64,000 bases of DNA from Glaciecola sp965658765. Its GTDB lineage: Bacteria > Pseudomonadota > Gammaproteobacteria > Enterobacterales > Alteromonadaceae. The stretch spans positions 17,273 to 81,272 of the forward strand of contig CBFHTO010000007.1 of the NCBI GenBank assembly GCA_965658765.1, written 5' to 3'. Numbering within the stretch: the stretch's first letter is position 1; the number at the start of each line of letters is the position of its first letter. Position numbers and translations under genes: made by a program. Shown piece after piece: positions 52,164 through 59,852 of this stretch. The notes beneath the pieces are model-generated. The model was given only the letters and a program-made list of their open reading frames with translations, had not been told where the DNA came from and ran no database searches.

Positions 52164-53440
52164 AGTGTTGAACCAAAACGTGCAGCAACGTCTAATGCGC
52201 TTCTTACACCGTCTTCATGAAATCCGTTGTACCAATACGCACCACAAAAATGCACATTGTTCTGACCACATATTTCATTACGTCTTTGTTGAGCCGCAAC
52301 CATGCGTGGGCTGAACTGCGGATGAGCATAGTTGTACTTTCCTAAAATTTTATCTTTGTCGATGTCAGCAGTATTGTTAAGCGTGACGCAAAATGTCGTA
52401 TCGCTTTGTAAACGCTGTAAAATGTTCATATCGTAAGTGACGCTTGCCGGTGCGCTTGACTCGTCTTTTTTCCCCTTTATCAAATAATTCCAACTCGCCC
52501 ATGCCAATGGACGTTTTGGCAAAACTGATGTATCGGTGTGTAAGACTACCTCGTTTTCTGAATAGGGTATGTCACCGAGTATGCTTTTGTATCGCTCTCT
52601 GTCATGTTCAGGGAAACTTGAGTTATCGATCATTTTTAAAGCTTGGTCACTATGACATGCAAATATTACTTGGTTATACGACAAGCGCTTTCCATTGGAT
52701 TCAACGTCGTATCCATGTTCAGTTTTTATTACTTGAGTAACGGGACTGTTTAGATGAATTTTGTTTGAAAATGAGTTCGTTAGTGGTTTTACGTACTGAT
52801 TAGAGCCACCAATCAAAGTGTACCATTGCGGCCGATTTGTGATATTGAGTAGTCCATGGTTGTTGAAAAATTTCAGAAAAAACTCTAACGGAAAATTTGC
52901 AGAGGCTTCAAGACTTGTCGACCATATGGCTGCGCACATTGGAAGTATATAGTTATCCGTAAATCCCTTGCTCAGTTTGTGCTGCTCTATAAAATCTATA
53001 AGGGTGAGCGATTTTGTGTCTTTGCCTTCACTCAGATGAGCTTTGCAGAGTTTATTGAACTTCACTATGTCTAACACTAGCCGATAAAACGAGGGGGATA
53101 GAAAGTTTCTGCGTTGTGCAAACAAAGAATTTAGATTGTTTCCATTATATTCAAGGCCGCTTGCCTTATTTTTCACACTAAAGCTCATCTCCGTCGCTTG
53201 GCTCTCGACGTTCAAATGTTGCATTAATTTTATGAAGTTTGGGTATGTCCAATCATTGTAGACAATAAAACCTGTATCGATGGCGTAGGATTTTCCATTT
53301 ACTTCTACTTGTTTTGTAGCAGTATGCCCACCAATGTAGTCGTTTGATTCGTAAACGGTAATGTCAGCCACTTTGTTAATCATATAAGCACTGGTCATAC
53401 CGGCAATTCCTGTGCCGATTACGGCCACTTTCTGAGTCAT
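52160..53440 (-). CDS. FAD-dependent amine oxidase-like oxidoreductase
   Basis: A flavoprotein of 426 residues. The FAD-binding GTGIAGMTSAYMI, with ESNDYIGGHT, marks the amine oxidase/phytoene desaturase-like superfamily. FCGAYWYNGFHEDGVRSAL is near the end and again contacts FAD. It is third in the operon (after SDR, before DUF1365). Its substrate is unknown; desaturation of a lipid intermediate made by the Cfa-like enzyme would fit the context. Confidence 0.88.
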   Translation of the reverse strand: MTQKVAVIGTGIAGMTSAYMINKVADITVYESNDYIGGHTATKQVEVNGKSYAIDTGFIVYNDWTYPNFIKLMQHLNVESQATEMSFSVKNKASGLEYNGNNLNSLFAQRRNFLSPSFYRLVLDIVKFNKLCKAHLSEGKDTKSLTLIDFIEQHKLSKGFTDNYILPMCAAIWSTSLEASANFPLEFFLKFFNNHGLLNITNRPQWYTLIGGSNQYVKPLTNSFSNKIHLNSPVTQVIKTEHGYDVESNGKRLSYNQVIFACHSDQALKMIDNSSFPEHDRERYKSILGDIPYSENEVVLHTDTSVLPKRPLAWASWNYLIKGKKDESSAPASVTYDMNILQRLQSDTTFCVTLNNTADIDKDKILGKYNYAHPQFSPRMVAAQQRRNEICGQNNVHFCGAYWYNGFHEDGVRSALDVAARFGSTL

Positions 53441-53457
53441 TTCTAATTATTCTCTTG

Positions 53458-54195
53458 TTATTGTTTGTTATTCTTTTTGACCGAATTACGCATGTTGATA
53501 CATATTTTGCGCTGTACTATTTCTGGCAAGAAATTCAAAAATTGTATAATTGCACTAAAACGTCGTGGAAAAAAAACACTTCTTCGCTGACTGAGAATTC
53601 CGTCTAACATATAAACTGCGGCTTTTTCGGCACTAATTGCCATCGGCATTGGAAAATCATTTTTTTCTGTTAGAGGCGTTTTAACAAAACCTGGTGACAT
53701 CGTTTGAACCTGTATACCGCGAGAAGCAAAGTCAACCTCAAAGCTTTTGGCAATATAGTGAAGCGCTGCCTTACTGCCCGCATAGGCCTGACTTCTCGTG
53801 AAAGGCAGTAGTCGTGCTAAACTATCTACGAAAACAAGTTTATTCCCAGTCTCTAATTGTGGTGACAATCCCGCAATGACATTCACTACACCGAACACGT
53901 TTATATCGAATACACGTCTGAACATGTCTGGTTCAATCTGGCGAGCATCGACATATTCACATGTACCCGCGTTTAGCACTGCGATATCGCAACTAATGTC
54001 CTTCAACGCTTCTTTCGTTTTCATTTCATCTGTTGCATCGAATTCTAAGGTTAGTACATTTTCCAATTTACTCAATTCAGCGAGTTTATTTTTGTTCCTG
54101 CCACATGCTATGACTTGGTGACCGTGCCTGCTTGCTTCTTTGGAAAGAGCTTCACCCAATCCGGATGTTGCGCCAGTAATAAGGATGCGTTTCAT
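53458..54195 (-). CDS. Short-chain dehydrogenase/reductase
   Basis: An SDR of 245 residues. It has the cofactor motif TGATSGLGE (residues 7-15), NAG, a Ser in VFVDSLARLL, and the catalytic YAGSK, followed by SPGFVKTPLT. The type of oxidation or reduction is not determinable. It begins directly after the NTF2-like gene's stop and precedes the FAD oxidoreductase by 17 bases, so is part of the same operon. Confidence 0.9.
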   Translation of the reverse strand: MKRILITGATSGLGEALSKEASRHGHQVIACGRNKNKLAELSKLENVLTLEFDATDEMKTKEALKDISCDIAVLNAGTCEYVDARQIEPDMFRRVFDINVFGVVNVIAGLSPQLETGNKLVFVDSLARLLPFTRSQAYAGSKAALHYIAKSFEVDFASRGIQVQTMSPGFVKTPLTEKNDFPMPMAISAEKAAVYMLDGILSQRRSVFFPRRFSAIIQFLNFLPEIVQRKICINMRNSVKKNNKQ

Positions 54196-54618
54196 CTATG
54201 CCATACTCCGCTTTATTTTTTTTATAATTCTACCTAGTAGTGGAATATTCTCGTATACCATTTGACCTAAGTCGTAATAATCACGATGGAAAATTATTTT
54301 ATCATTACTGGTTTGCAACAGAGTGATTCCGTCGAGTGAGATGCCTTTGCCGGAATTCATGCGAGCAGAGCTGTAGTTCATGGTCCATGTGACGACGTAT
54401 TTATCGCTGGATGCAGTTTCGGTTGAATGGATTGTAAAGTTGCAATGTTTTGCATTCTTGAGTAAACGGGCGAAATATTCTTCGACCGCTGGAAGTCCCT
54501 GATGCTCGGCAATGGGGTCAATAAAAGTGACGTTTTCATCGTAAATAGTAATTAAGTCGCTCACCTTCATTGACGCTAGGTCAGTGTAAAACGACGAGAA
54601 TTTTGAAATTATAGACAT
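54196..54618 (-). CDS. NTF2/SnoaL-like domain protein
   Basis: A small single-domain protein of 140 residues, of the cone-shaped SnoaL/NTF2 fold: DLITIYDENVTFIDPI, then AVEEYFARLLKNA, WTMNYSS, ISLDGITLL and FHRDYYDLGQM. The family includes isomerases and small-molecule binders. It is the first gene of the five-gene operon transcribed away from the LON and sigma-factor genes. Its role is unknown; it is commonly found in ChrR-associated clusters. Confidence 0.8.
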   Translation of the reverse strand: MSIISKFSSFYTDLASMKVSDLITIYDENVTFIDPIAEHQGLPAVEEYFARLLKNAKHCNFTIHSTETASSDKYVVTWTMNYSSARMNSGKGISLDGITLLQTSNDKIIFHRDYYDLGQMVYENIPLLGRIIKKIKRSMA

Positions 54619-54654
54619 TCGTTCAGTGCTTAGGATTGTAAACTTTATATTCCA

Positions 54655-54683
54655 ATTTTACGTGAGGATGGCATGTCAGATCA
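54655..54683 (-). promoter_or_regulatory. Candidate ChrR-sigma dependent promoter of the lipid operon
   Basis: On the minus strand TGATCT (54683-54678), 17 bases, then TAAAAT (54660-54655). The -35 matches five of six bases of TGATCC, the motif recalled for the sigma factor paired with ChrR in Rhodobacter sphaeroides. It lies about 37 bases before the NTF2-like gene, a fitting distance. Confidence 0.45.
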
Positions 54684-54837
54684 GTAAATTAACTTTTTTT
54701 AATCACTGAGTTTATGAGTTGAAAATCACTTCATGAAAGAATTTTTGCATCGATCAAAGCTTAGGAATTAAAAATGGATCTTTATTATAGTCGACATAGT
54801 ACAAATCAATACAAACTCACAAGCATAGTAAAGAAAT

Positions 54838-55404
54838 ATGAAATTGCCACTTTTTCCTTTATCAAGTCACATTTTACCGCAAGGTCGGATGTCTTTGCGA
54901 ATATTCGAGCCTCGATATGTCCGCATGGTAAAAGAGGCATGCGCCAGTGACACCGGTTTTGTCATTTGTATGGTAAACAATGCCGGAGACAAAAGTAATA
55001 ATACGCATATGTACCCTGTTGGAACTATCTGCAAAGTAATCGATTTTGATATGTTGGACGATGGTTTACTCGGTATTACAGTCGAAGGTATGGAGTGCGT
55101 AACGATTAGCGATGTGGAGACTCAATCCGACGATTTGAGAATCGGGGAATGTACTGTTGCGAATAAATGGAGATGTGATTTAGATATAGACGAGTTGCAT
55201 CCTATCGACGAACGTTTGAAAGAAATTTTTGAGCGATATTCAGATATTAGTTCTTTATACAACCAGACTCATTTCGATGATCCTATTTGGGTAATAAATC
55301 GGTGGATAGAATTACTTCCTGTAGGAGCAGAGCAAAAACAGCATTTTTTGGCACAGTCTGATTGTAAGAAAGTAATTTCTTATCTTACACAACTAATCGA
55401 GTGA
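54838..55404 (+). CDS. Stand-alone LON substrate-binding-domain protein
   Basis: A protein of 188 residues with only the N-terminal LON domain: LPLFPLSSHILPQGRMSLRIFEPRYVRMV, shown here as its start (residues 3-31), then the domain's core GTICKVIDFD. No ATPase or protease part follows. Such proteins are common but their function is not established. It sits between the lipid operon and the ECF sigma gene, 78 bases before the latter. It may be cotranscribed with sigma and chrR. Confidence 0.85.
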   Translation: MKLPLFPLSSHILPQGRMSLRIFEPRYVRMVKEACASDTGFVICMVNNAGDKSNNTHMYPVGTICKVIDFDMLDDGLLGITVEGMECVTISDVETQSDDLRIGECTVANKWRCDLDIDELHPIDERLKEIFERYSDISSLYNQTHFDDPIWVINRWIELLPVGAEQKQHFLAQSDCKKVISYLTQLIE

Positions 55405-55482
55405 GCATAAATAGTGCTGTGCATCGTTATCAACTTAAACCTTACATTTTATTAATTTTATTTAACTATCAAGATACGACTA

Positions 55483-56148
55483 ATGGACTATACTTCTAAA
55501 ACATCGAATAACGAAGTAGACAGGAAGAAGTTGATGCTTATTGGAATACCATTAGAACAGCAACAAAAAGAAGCTCGTAAGCCTAAAGAGTGCGCAGCCG
55601 AAATGTCCGGTTATTTAGACACCGTCGCGAAAGAAAGATGCCGTTTATCTTTTTCCAAAGTTTTTAGTTACTTTGCACCGCGACTCAGATCGTATGCCCT
55701 TAAGCAAATGGGTAACGAAGCACTGGCAATGGAGCTTGTACAAGACACTATGTCGAATGTGTGGCAAAAGGCACATTTATTCAACGCAGAGAAAGGATCG
55801 CCGTCTACGTGGATTTTTACCATCGCTAGAAATATTCGGTTTGATATGTTGCGTAAGTTACAGAATCGAAAAGAAGATATTTGTTCGGACGACATGTGGC
55901 CTGTACTATGTGAGCAAACGGCCGATACTACTGCCGCTCCATTGGACACGCAGATTACGCTTGAACAGGTTGGGCATCACTTTGAGGCCTTACCAGATAA
56001 GCAGCAAAAAGTGATTGAAGCGATTTATATAGACGGTAAGTCACAACAAGAAGTCGCTGATGAATTAGGTATACCTCTTGGCACAGTGAAGTCGAGAACC
56101 AGACTCGCGTTGCAAAGACTTAAGGACATGCTAAAGGAATATGATTAA
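55483..56148 (+). CDS. ECF sigma factor paired with ChrR
   Basis: A sigma-70 family ECF factor of 221 residues. Region 2 has AMELVQDTMSNVWQKAHLF and STWIFTIARNIRFDML; region 4 has LPDKQQKVIEAIYIDGKSQQ (part) and LGTVKSRTRLALQRLK. It overlaps the chrR gene by eight bases. The pairing with ChrR suggests the singlet-oxygen/photo-oxidative stress type known as RpoE in Rhodobacter; the name rpoE is already used for the envelope sigma factor at 17902. The N-terminal tail (about 1-50) is longer than usual. Confidence 0.92.
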   Translation: MDYTSKTSNNEVDRKKLMLIGIPLEQQQKEARKPKECAAEMSGYLDTVAKERCRLSFSKVFSYFAPRLRSYALKQMGNEALAMELVQDTMSNVWQKAHLFNAEKGSPSTWIFTIARNIRFDMLRKLQNRKEDICSDDMWPVLCEQTADTTAAPLDTQITLEQVGHHFEALPDKQQKVIEAIYIDGKSQQEVADELGIPLGTVKSRTRLALQRLKDMLKEYD

Positions 56149-56971
56149 GTTCCACCCACATGAAGCTCAACTCAAAGCTTTTGCTGAAGGCGTTTTGAGG
56201 CCAGCTGAATCGATAATTCTTTCTGCTCACGCAGATATGTGCGAAGAATGCAGAGAGAAACTTGATTCATACACGTCTCAACTCGCCCACGAATTATTTG
56301 ATGATTTAGAAGCATGTGGGGACAATCTTTCGCAGGGTGTCGTCTCTAGAGATTTCGCAGTAATGTTTGAATCAATAACTTCGGAGTCTAAGGAATCGGG
56401 AAACGCCTTCTCGCGCTATGAATGCGTTGATTCTCATATTAAAGGATCTAACCACGAGCCAAATGTATCCCATCACTTAGATAACATGACTCGTTCTCAA
56501 GAGCTTAGTTTTGTAATGAATGCCGAACAAGCTTCCATCCAATCCCAGTTTGATAGCTTAGAACTAGACAGCCGGAAATTCAATTTACCGCCTACTCTGC
56601 GAAGGTTACTAAACCGCACCGGTGACTGGTCACATATGGTCGGTAAGCTTTGGCAGTGTCCAGTGAGTATTGGTGGTGGCTACCTCGCCCAGTTTATTTA
56701 CATGGAAACGAACGGTGGTGTACCAGAGCACACACACAAAGGTAATGAGTTTACGCTTGTTATTAACGGCAGCTTTGAGGATGAAATGGAGTCTTACAAT
56801 ACGGGCGACTTCGTATTAATGGATAATTCAAAGACTCATACACCATTATCAAAGGCGCACGAGGGTTGTCTTGTGTTTAGCATCATTGACCAACCGCTTT
56901 CTTTCACTTCTGGATGGGCTCGGCTCATTAATCCTCTCAGTAATATATATTTTAAAGTGAATTCTCAATAA
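56141..56971 (+). CDS. chrR: Anti-sigma factor ChrR
   Basis: A zinc anti-sigma protein with an N-terminal anti-sigma domain and a C-terminal cupin. Zinc ligands His5, His30, Cys34 and Cys37 (in HADMCEEC) parallel those of R. sphaeroides ChrR (6, 31, 35, 38). Cupin ligands His197, His199, Glu203 and His233 parallel 141, 143, 147 and 177. Offsets of -1 and +56 mean about 57 extra residues in the linker. It should hold the sigma factor until singlet oxygen or organic peroxides trigger release. Overlaps the sigma gene by eight bases. Confidence 0.93.
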   Translation: MIKFHPHEAQLKAFAEGVLRPAESIILSAHADMCEECREKLDSYTSQLAHELFDDLEACGDNLSQGVVSRDFAVMFESITSESKESGNAFSRYECVDSHIKGSNHEPNVSHHLDNMTRSQELSFVMNAEQASIQSQFDSLELDSRKFNLPPTLRRLLNRTGDWSHMVGKLWQCPVSIGGGYLAQFIYMETNGGVPEHTHKGNEFTLVINGSFEDEMESYNTGDFVLMDNSKTHTPLSKAHEGCLVFSIIDQPLSFTSGWARLINPLSNIYFKVNSQ

Positions 56972-57059
56972 TTTGTTGACTCCACGGTTCCTAAGTGCCG
57001 CAGTTTATTTGTTTTAGATTACACAAATAACTAAACCAAAACATGGTATATATGAATGA

Positions 57060-57088
57060 AAAAACGCGCTCGGTTTGAGCGCGTTTTT
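57060..57088. terminator. Bidirectional terminator between chrR and bamD
   Basis: A perfect 12-bp stem, AAAAACGCGCTC (57060-57071) with GAGCGCGTTTTT (57077-57088), and a GGTTT loop. A run of T follows on both strands, so it should end both the chrR and bamD transcripts. Confidence 0.88.
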
Positions 57089-57113
57089 GTGTTTGCTGGT
57101 AAAAAAGTTTTAC

Positions 57114-57881
57114 TTACTGAATAAATGTACTGTCTGGATAGTTCAGCTTTAAGGTTTTTATCGCGTTAGATTTTAGTGTATCTAAGCCGAGTTGATCGTA
57201 GCTAGCAACCATGATTTCTAAAGCAGGCTGGATTTGTTCTGTATCTGGAAAATATTCAATTACGTAACGTCCTCGGTTAGCAGCAGCTACCCAGGCTTCT
57301 CTTCGCATATAGAATCGAGCAACTGCAATCTCGTACTTAGCAAGTCTATCCTTAATGTGTACCATTCTTTGCTTTGCATCTGCCGCGTATTTAGAGTCAG
57401 GAAACTTCCCTAACAGTCGTCTAAAGTCTTCAAACGCTTCTCTAGATTTTGATGGATCTCTATCAGAACGGTCAACATTGAAGAGCTCCTGAAATAAGTT
57501 CTTGTCCTGCTCCATGTTGGTTATGCCGCGCATATATATTGCATACTCAACATCGGTGTGGTTTGGATTTAAACGAACAAAACGGTCAATCGTCGCGAGC
57601 GTTTGTTCGACATTGCCTGTTTTATAGTAGGCGTAAATTAAGTCTAGTTGCACTTGGTGCGACAGCGGGCCGAAAGGAAACTTCGAGTCAATTGTACTTA
57701 AGATTTGAGCGGCATTAGAGAAATTACCGACGTCCATAGCTTGCTTCGCTTGCTTGTAGAAAGCATAAGCTCCTTGATTAGCGACTAAGTCTCTTTGTTC
57801 TTCTTCAACGCTGGTACATGCGCTCATTGAAAAAATAGCAATCAAAAGAATGCTTATCGATAGGTGATTACGAGTGGTCAT
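57114..57881 (-). CDS. bamD: Outer membrane assembly lipoprotein BamD
   Basis: An essential lipoprotein of the BAM complex that inserts beta-barrel proteins in the outer membrane. The lipobox ends MSAC (Cys22). TPR-like helices follow, with FYKQAKQAMDVGNFSNAAQ, FPFGPLSHQVQLDLIYAYY and FPDSKYAADAKQRM. The length of 255 is normal. It is divergent from rluD, as in E. coli, where the same bamD-rluD-pgeF-clpB order occurs. Confidence 0.96.
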   Translation of the reverse strand: MTTRNHLSISILLIAIFSMSACTSVEEEQRDLVANQGAYAFYKQAKQAMDVGNFSNAAQILSTIDSKFPFGPLSHQVQLDLIYAYYKTGNVEQTLATIDRFVRLNPNHTDVEYAIYMRGITNMEQDKNLFQELFNVDRSDRDPSKSREAFEDFRRLLGKFPDSKYAADAKQRMVHIKDRLAKYEIAVARFYMRREAWVAAANRGRYVIEYFPDTEQIQPALEIMVASYDQLGLDTLKSNAIKTLKLNYPDSTFIQ

Positions 57882-57977
57882 TTAAGTATTGGTGCTCTTT
57901 TTGTAATTTATCTTGGTTAATTCGTTGAACATTGAAGCGTTATTAAACTTTTCTGAACAGCATTTATCTCTCATGCT

Positions 57978-57986
57978 TGGTATAAT
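57978..57986 (+). promoter_or_regulatory. Probable rluD promoter, extended -10
   Basis: TGG followed by a perfect TATAAT (57981-57986) forms an extended -10 about 30 bases before rluD. The -35 is not recognisable, which extended -10 promoters tolerate. Confidence 0.5.
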
Positions 57987-58015
57987 AACCCTTTATTATC
58001 TATATGATCAGGTTT

Positions 58016-59002
58016 ATGAGTCAACAAGTCAATGTAATATCGCTAAGTGCAACGGTCCCAGCAGAATGTTTTGATACAAGACTAGACCAATGTATTGCGC
58101 GTTTGTTCCCAGAATATTCCCGTTCGAAATTAAAAGAGTTGATCTTGCAGGGGTGTGTAACTGTCAATGAAAAAGTAATTGATACGCCTAGGCTCAAATT
58201 AAAAGGTCACGAACTAATAAATATTGAGGCGGAACAAGAGGTTCAGGTTTTTAATGCGCCTCAGGATATCGCCCTCGATATTGTATATGAAGACGACGAT
58301 ATTTTGGTTATAAATAAGCCCGTTGGCTTGGTTGTGCACCCTGGGGCAGGCAATGCATCGGGCACATTGTTAAATGCTCTATTAAGCCATTACCCTGACA
58401 TTGAGCAGGTTCCAAGAGCTGGAATTGTTCATCGGCTTGATAAAGATACAAGCGGCCTGATGGTTGTTGCAAAAAACTTGAGCGCCCAAACCCACCTAGT
58501 AAATCAACTTCAATCACGCAGTATGGGACGCGAATACGAAGCGGTTGTGCTAGGTAATATGATTGCTGGTGGGATTGTCGATGAAAACATCGGCCGCCAT
58601 CAAAGTAAACGTACACTAATGGCAGTTCGCACAACTGGCAAACCAGCCATAACGCATTATCGTGTAAAGGCCAAATATCGCGCTCATACGCACATTCGAC
58701 TGAAGTTAGAAACCGGCAGAACGCACCAGATCAGAGTGCATATGGCTCACGTAAATCATCCATTAGTAGGCGATATTCAATATGGTGGTCGAGCAAGACT
58801 CCCAAAAAATGCTAGCGAGGCACTCATTGCCATGTTGCGTGACTATAAACATCAAGCTTTGCATGCAATACAGCTATCTCTGATTCATCCAAATACTCAC
58901 GAAAACATGACTTGGCAGGTTGATTTACCTGATGACTTTCAAAGTCTTTTAATGGCCCTTAAGACCGATCTAGAAGAAAACGGCATGCCAGATCAATGGT
59001 AG
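58016..59002 (+). CDS. rluD: 23S rRNA pseudouridine synthase RluD
   Basis: Makes pseudouridines 1911, 1915 and 1917 in 23S rRNA helix 69. The S4-like domain (RLDQCIARLFPEYSRSKLKE) is N-terminal; the catalytic motif GIVHRLDKDTSGLMVVAK contains the Asp, and RTHQIRVHMAHV follows. ATG 58016 (MSQQVNVISLS) fits the family start and has AGG upstream; ATG 58004 is in frame. About 328 residues. It is followed by pgeF 6 bases later. Confidence 0.96.
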   Translation: MSQQVNVISLSATVPAECFDTRLDQCIARLFPEYSRSKLKELILQGCVTVNEKVIDTPRLKLKGHELINIEAEQEVQVFNAPQDIALDIVYEDDDILVINKPVGLVVHPGAGNASGTLLNALLSHYPDIEQVPRAGIVHRLDKDTSGLMVVAKNLSAQTHLVNQLQSRSMGREYEAVVLGNMIAGGIVDENIGRHQSKRTLMAVRTTGKPAITHYRVKAKYRAHTHIRLKLETGRTHQIRVHMAHVNHPLVGDIQYGGRARLPKNASEALIAMLRDYKHQALHAIQLSLIHPNTHENMTWQVDLPDDFQSLLMALKTDLEENGMPDQW

Positions 59003-59008
59003 TGACTT

Positions 59009-59785
59009 ATGCATAGGCATAATCAGTTGCCTTCACTGATAACACCAGATAGACCTTTGAGTAAAAAAGTCATTTGCTTTAGTACTTGCAGAAACGGTGG
59101 ATTTAGTGATGGACCCTTTACTTCATTCAATTTGGCAAAACATGTTGGGGATGATCAAGAGGTCGTTGAGCAAAATAGAACGCTTCTAAAGCGAATGCTA
59201 TTGAATCATGGTAATTTGAAGCACTCGGACCGAGATTTTGTAGCGCCTTTTAAATGGATGTCTCAGCAACATACAACAAAAATTGTTGACTATAGACACC
59301 TTGATGATAAATCGTGTGACGGCGTTTTTACTGATAAAGACTTTGTACCATTGGTTGTTATGACCGCAGATTGTATGCCGATCGTTTTTTATTGTAGCAA
59401 AACACTTAAAATTGCATGTATTCATGCAGGCTGGCGCGGGTTGATGGACGGAATTATTGAACAGACTTTATTGCAATTCCAAGAATACGATGCGCTGAAG
59501 GTGTGGATTGGCCCAAATATTTCTAAGCAAAACTTTGAAGTTCAAGCAGATATTATTGAGCAATTCAAAGAATTTCCAACATTCATTACTCACTCATCTC
59601 ACGGGTATTTTGTGGATTTGAGCAAGATTGCTCAAGCTAAGCTAATAGCGCATGGAGTTAGCCAGATTCAAAGCTCTAAGCTTTGCACATATGACTCACC
59701 TTTGCTTTACAGTCATCGTAAAGCGAAAAACTCAGGAGATCTCACTACTGGGCGGTTTGCGACAGTAATCATGAGAATACGCTAA
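59009..59785 (+). CDS. pgeF: Multicopper-type purine nucleoside phosphorylase/peptidoglycan editing factor
   Basis: The YfiH/PgeF (LACC1-like) family. Conserved zinc/copper ligands are in MTADCMPIVFY and HAGWRGLMDGI, with TSFNLAKHVGDD near the start and SHRK near the end. Family members act on nucleosides, and in E. coli correct serine mis-incorporation into peptidoglycan precursors. The length of 258 is normal. It is between rluD and clpB as in E. coli. Confidence 0.93.
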   Translation: MHRHNQLPSLITPDRPLSKKVICFSTCRNGGFSDGPFTSFNLAKHVGDDQEVVEQNRTLLKRMLLNHGNLKHSDRDFVAPFKWMSQQHTTKIVDYRHLDDKSCDGVFTDKDFVPLVVMTADCMPIVFYCSKTLKIACIHAGWRGLMDGIIEQTLLQFQEYDALKVWIGPNISKQNFEVQADIIEQFKEFPTFITHSSHGYFVDLSKIAQAKLIAHGVSQIQSSKLCTYDSPLLYSHRKAKNSGDLTTGRFATVIMRIR

Positions 59786-59792
59786 ATTTTTA

Positions 59793-59822
59793 CTTGAATT
59801 GTTATTTGCTTATACCCATTTA
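59793..59822 (+). promoter_or_regulatory. Heat-shock (sigma-32) promoter of clpB
   Basis: CTTGAAT (59793-59799), 14 bases, then ACCCATTT (59814-59821). This is close to the sigma-32 pattern CTTGAAA and CCCCATnT. It is 31 bases before the clpB start, just where one is expected. Confidence 0.7.
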
Positions 59823-59852
59823 ATGAGTAAGGAAATTTAGGAGTTTTATCCC

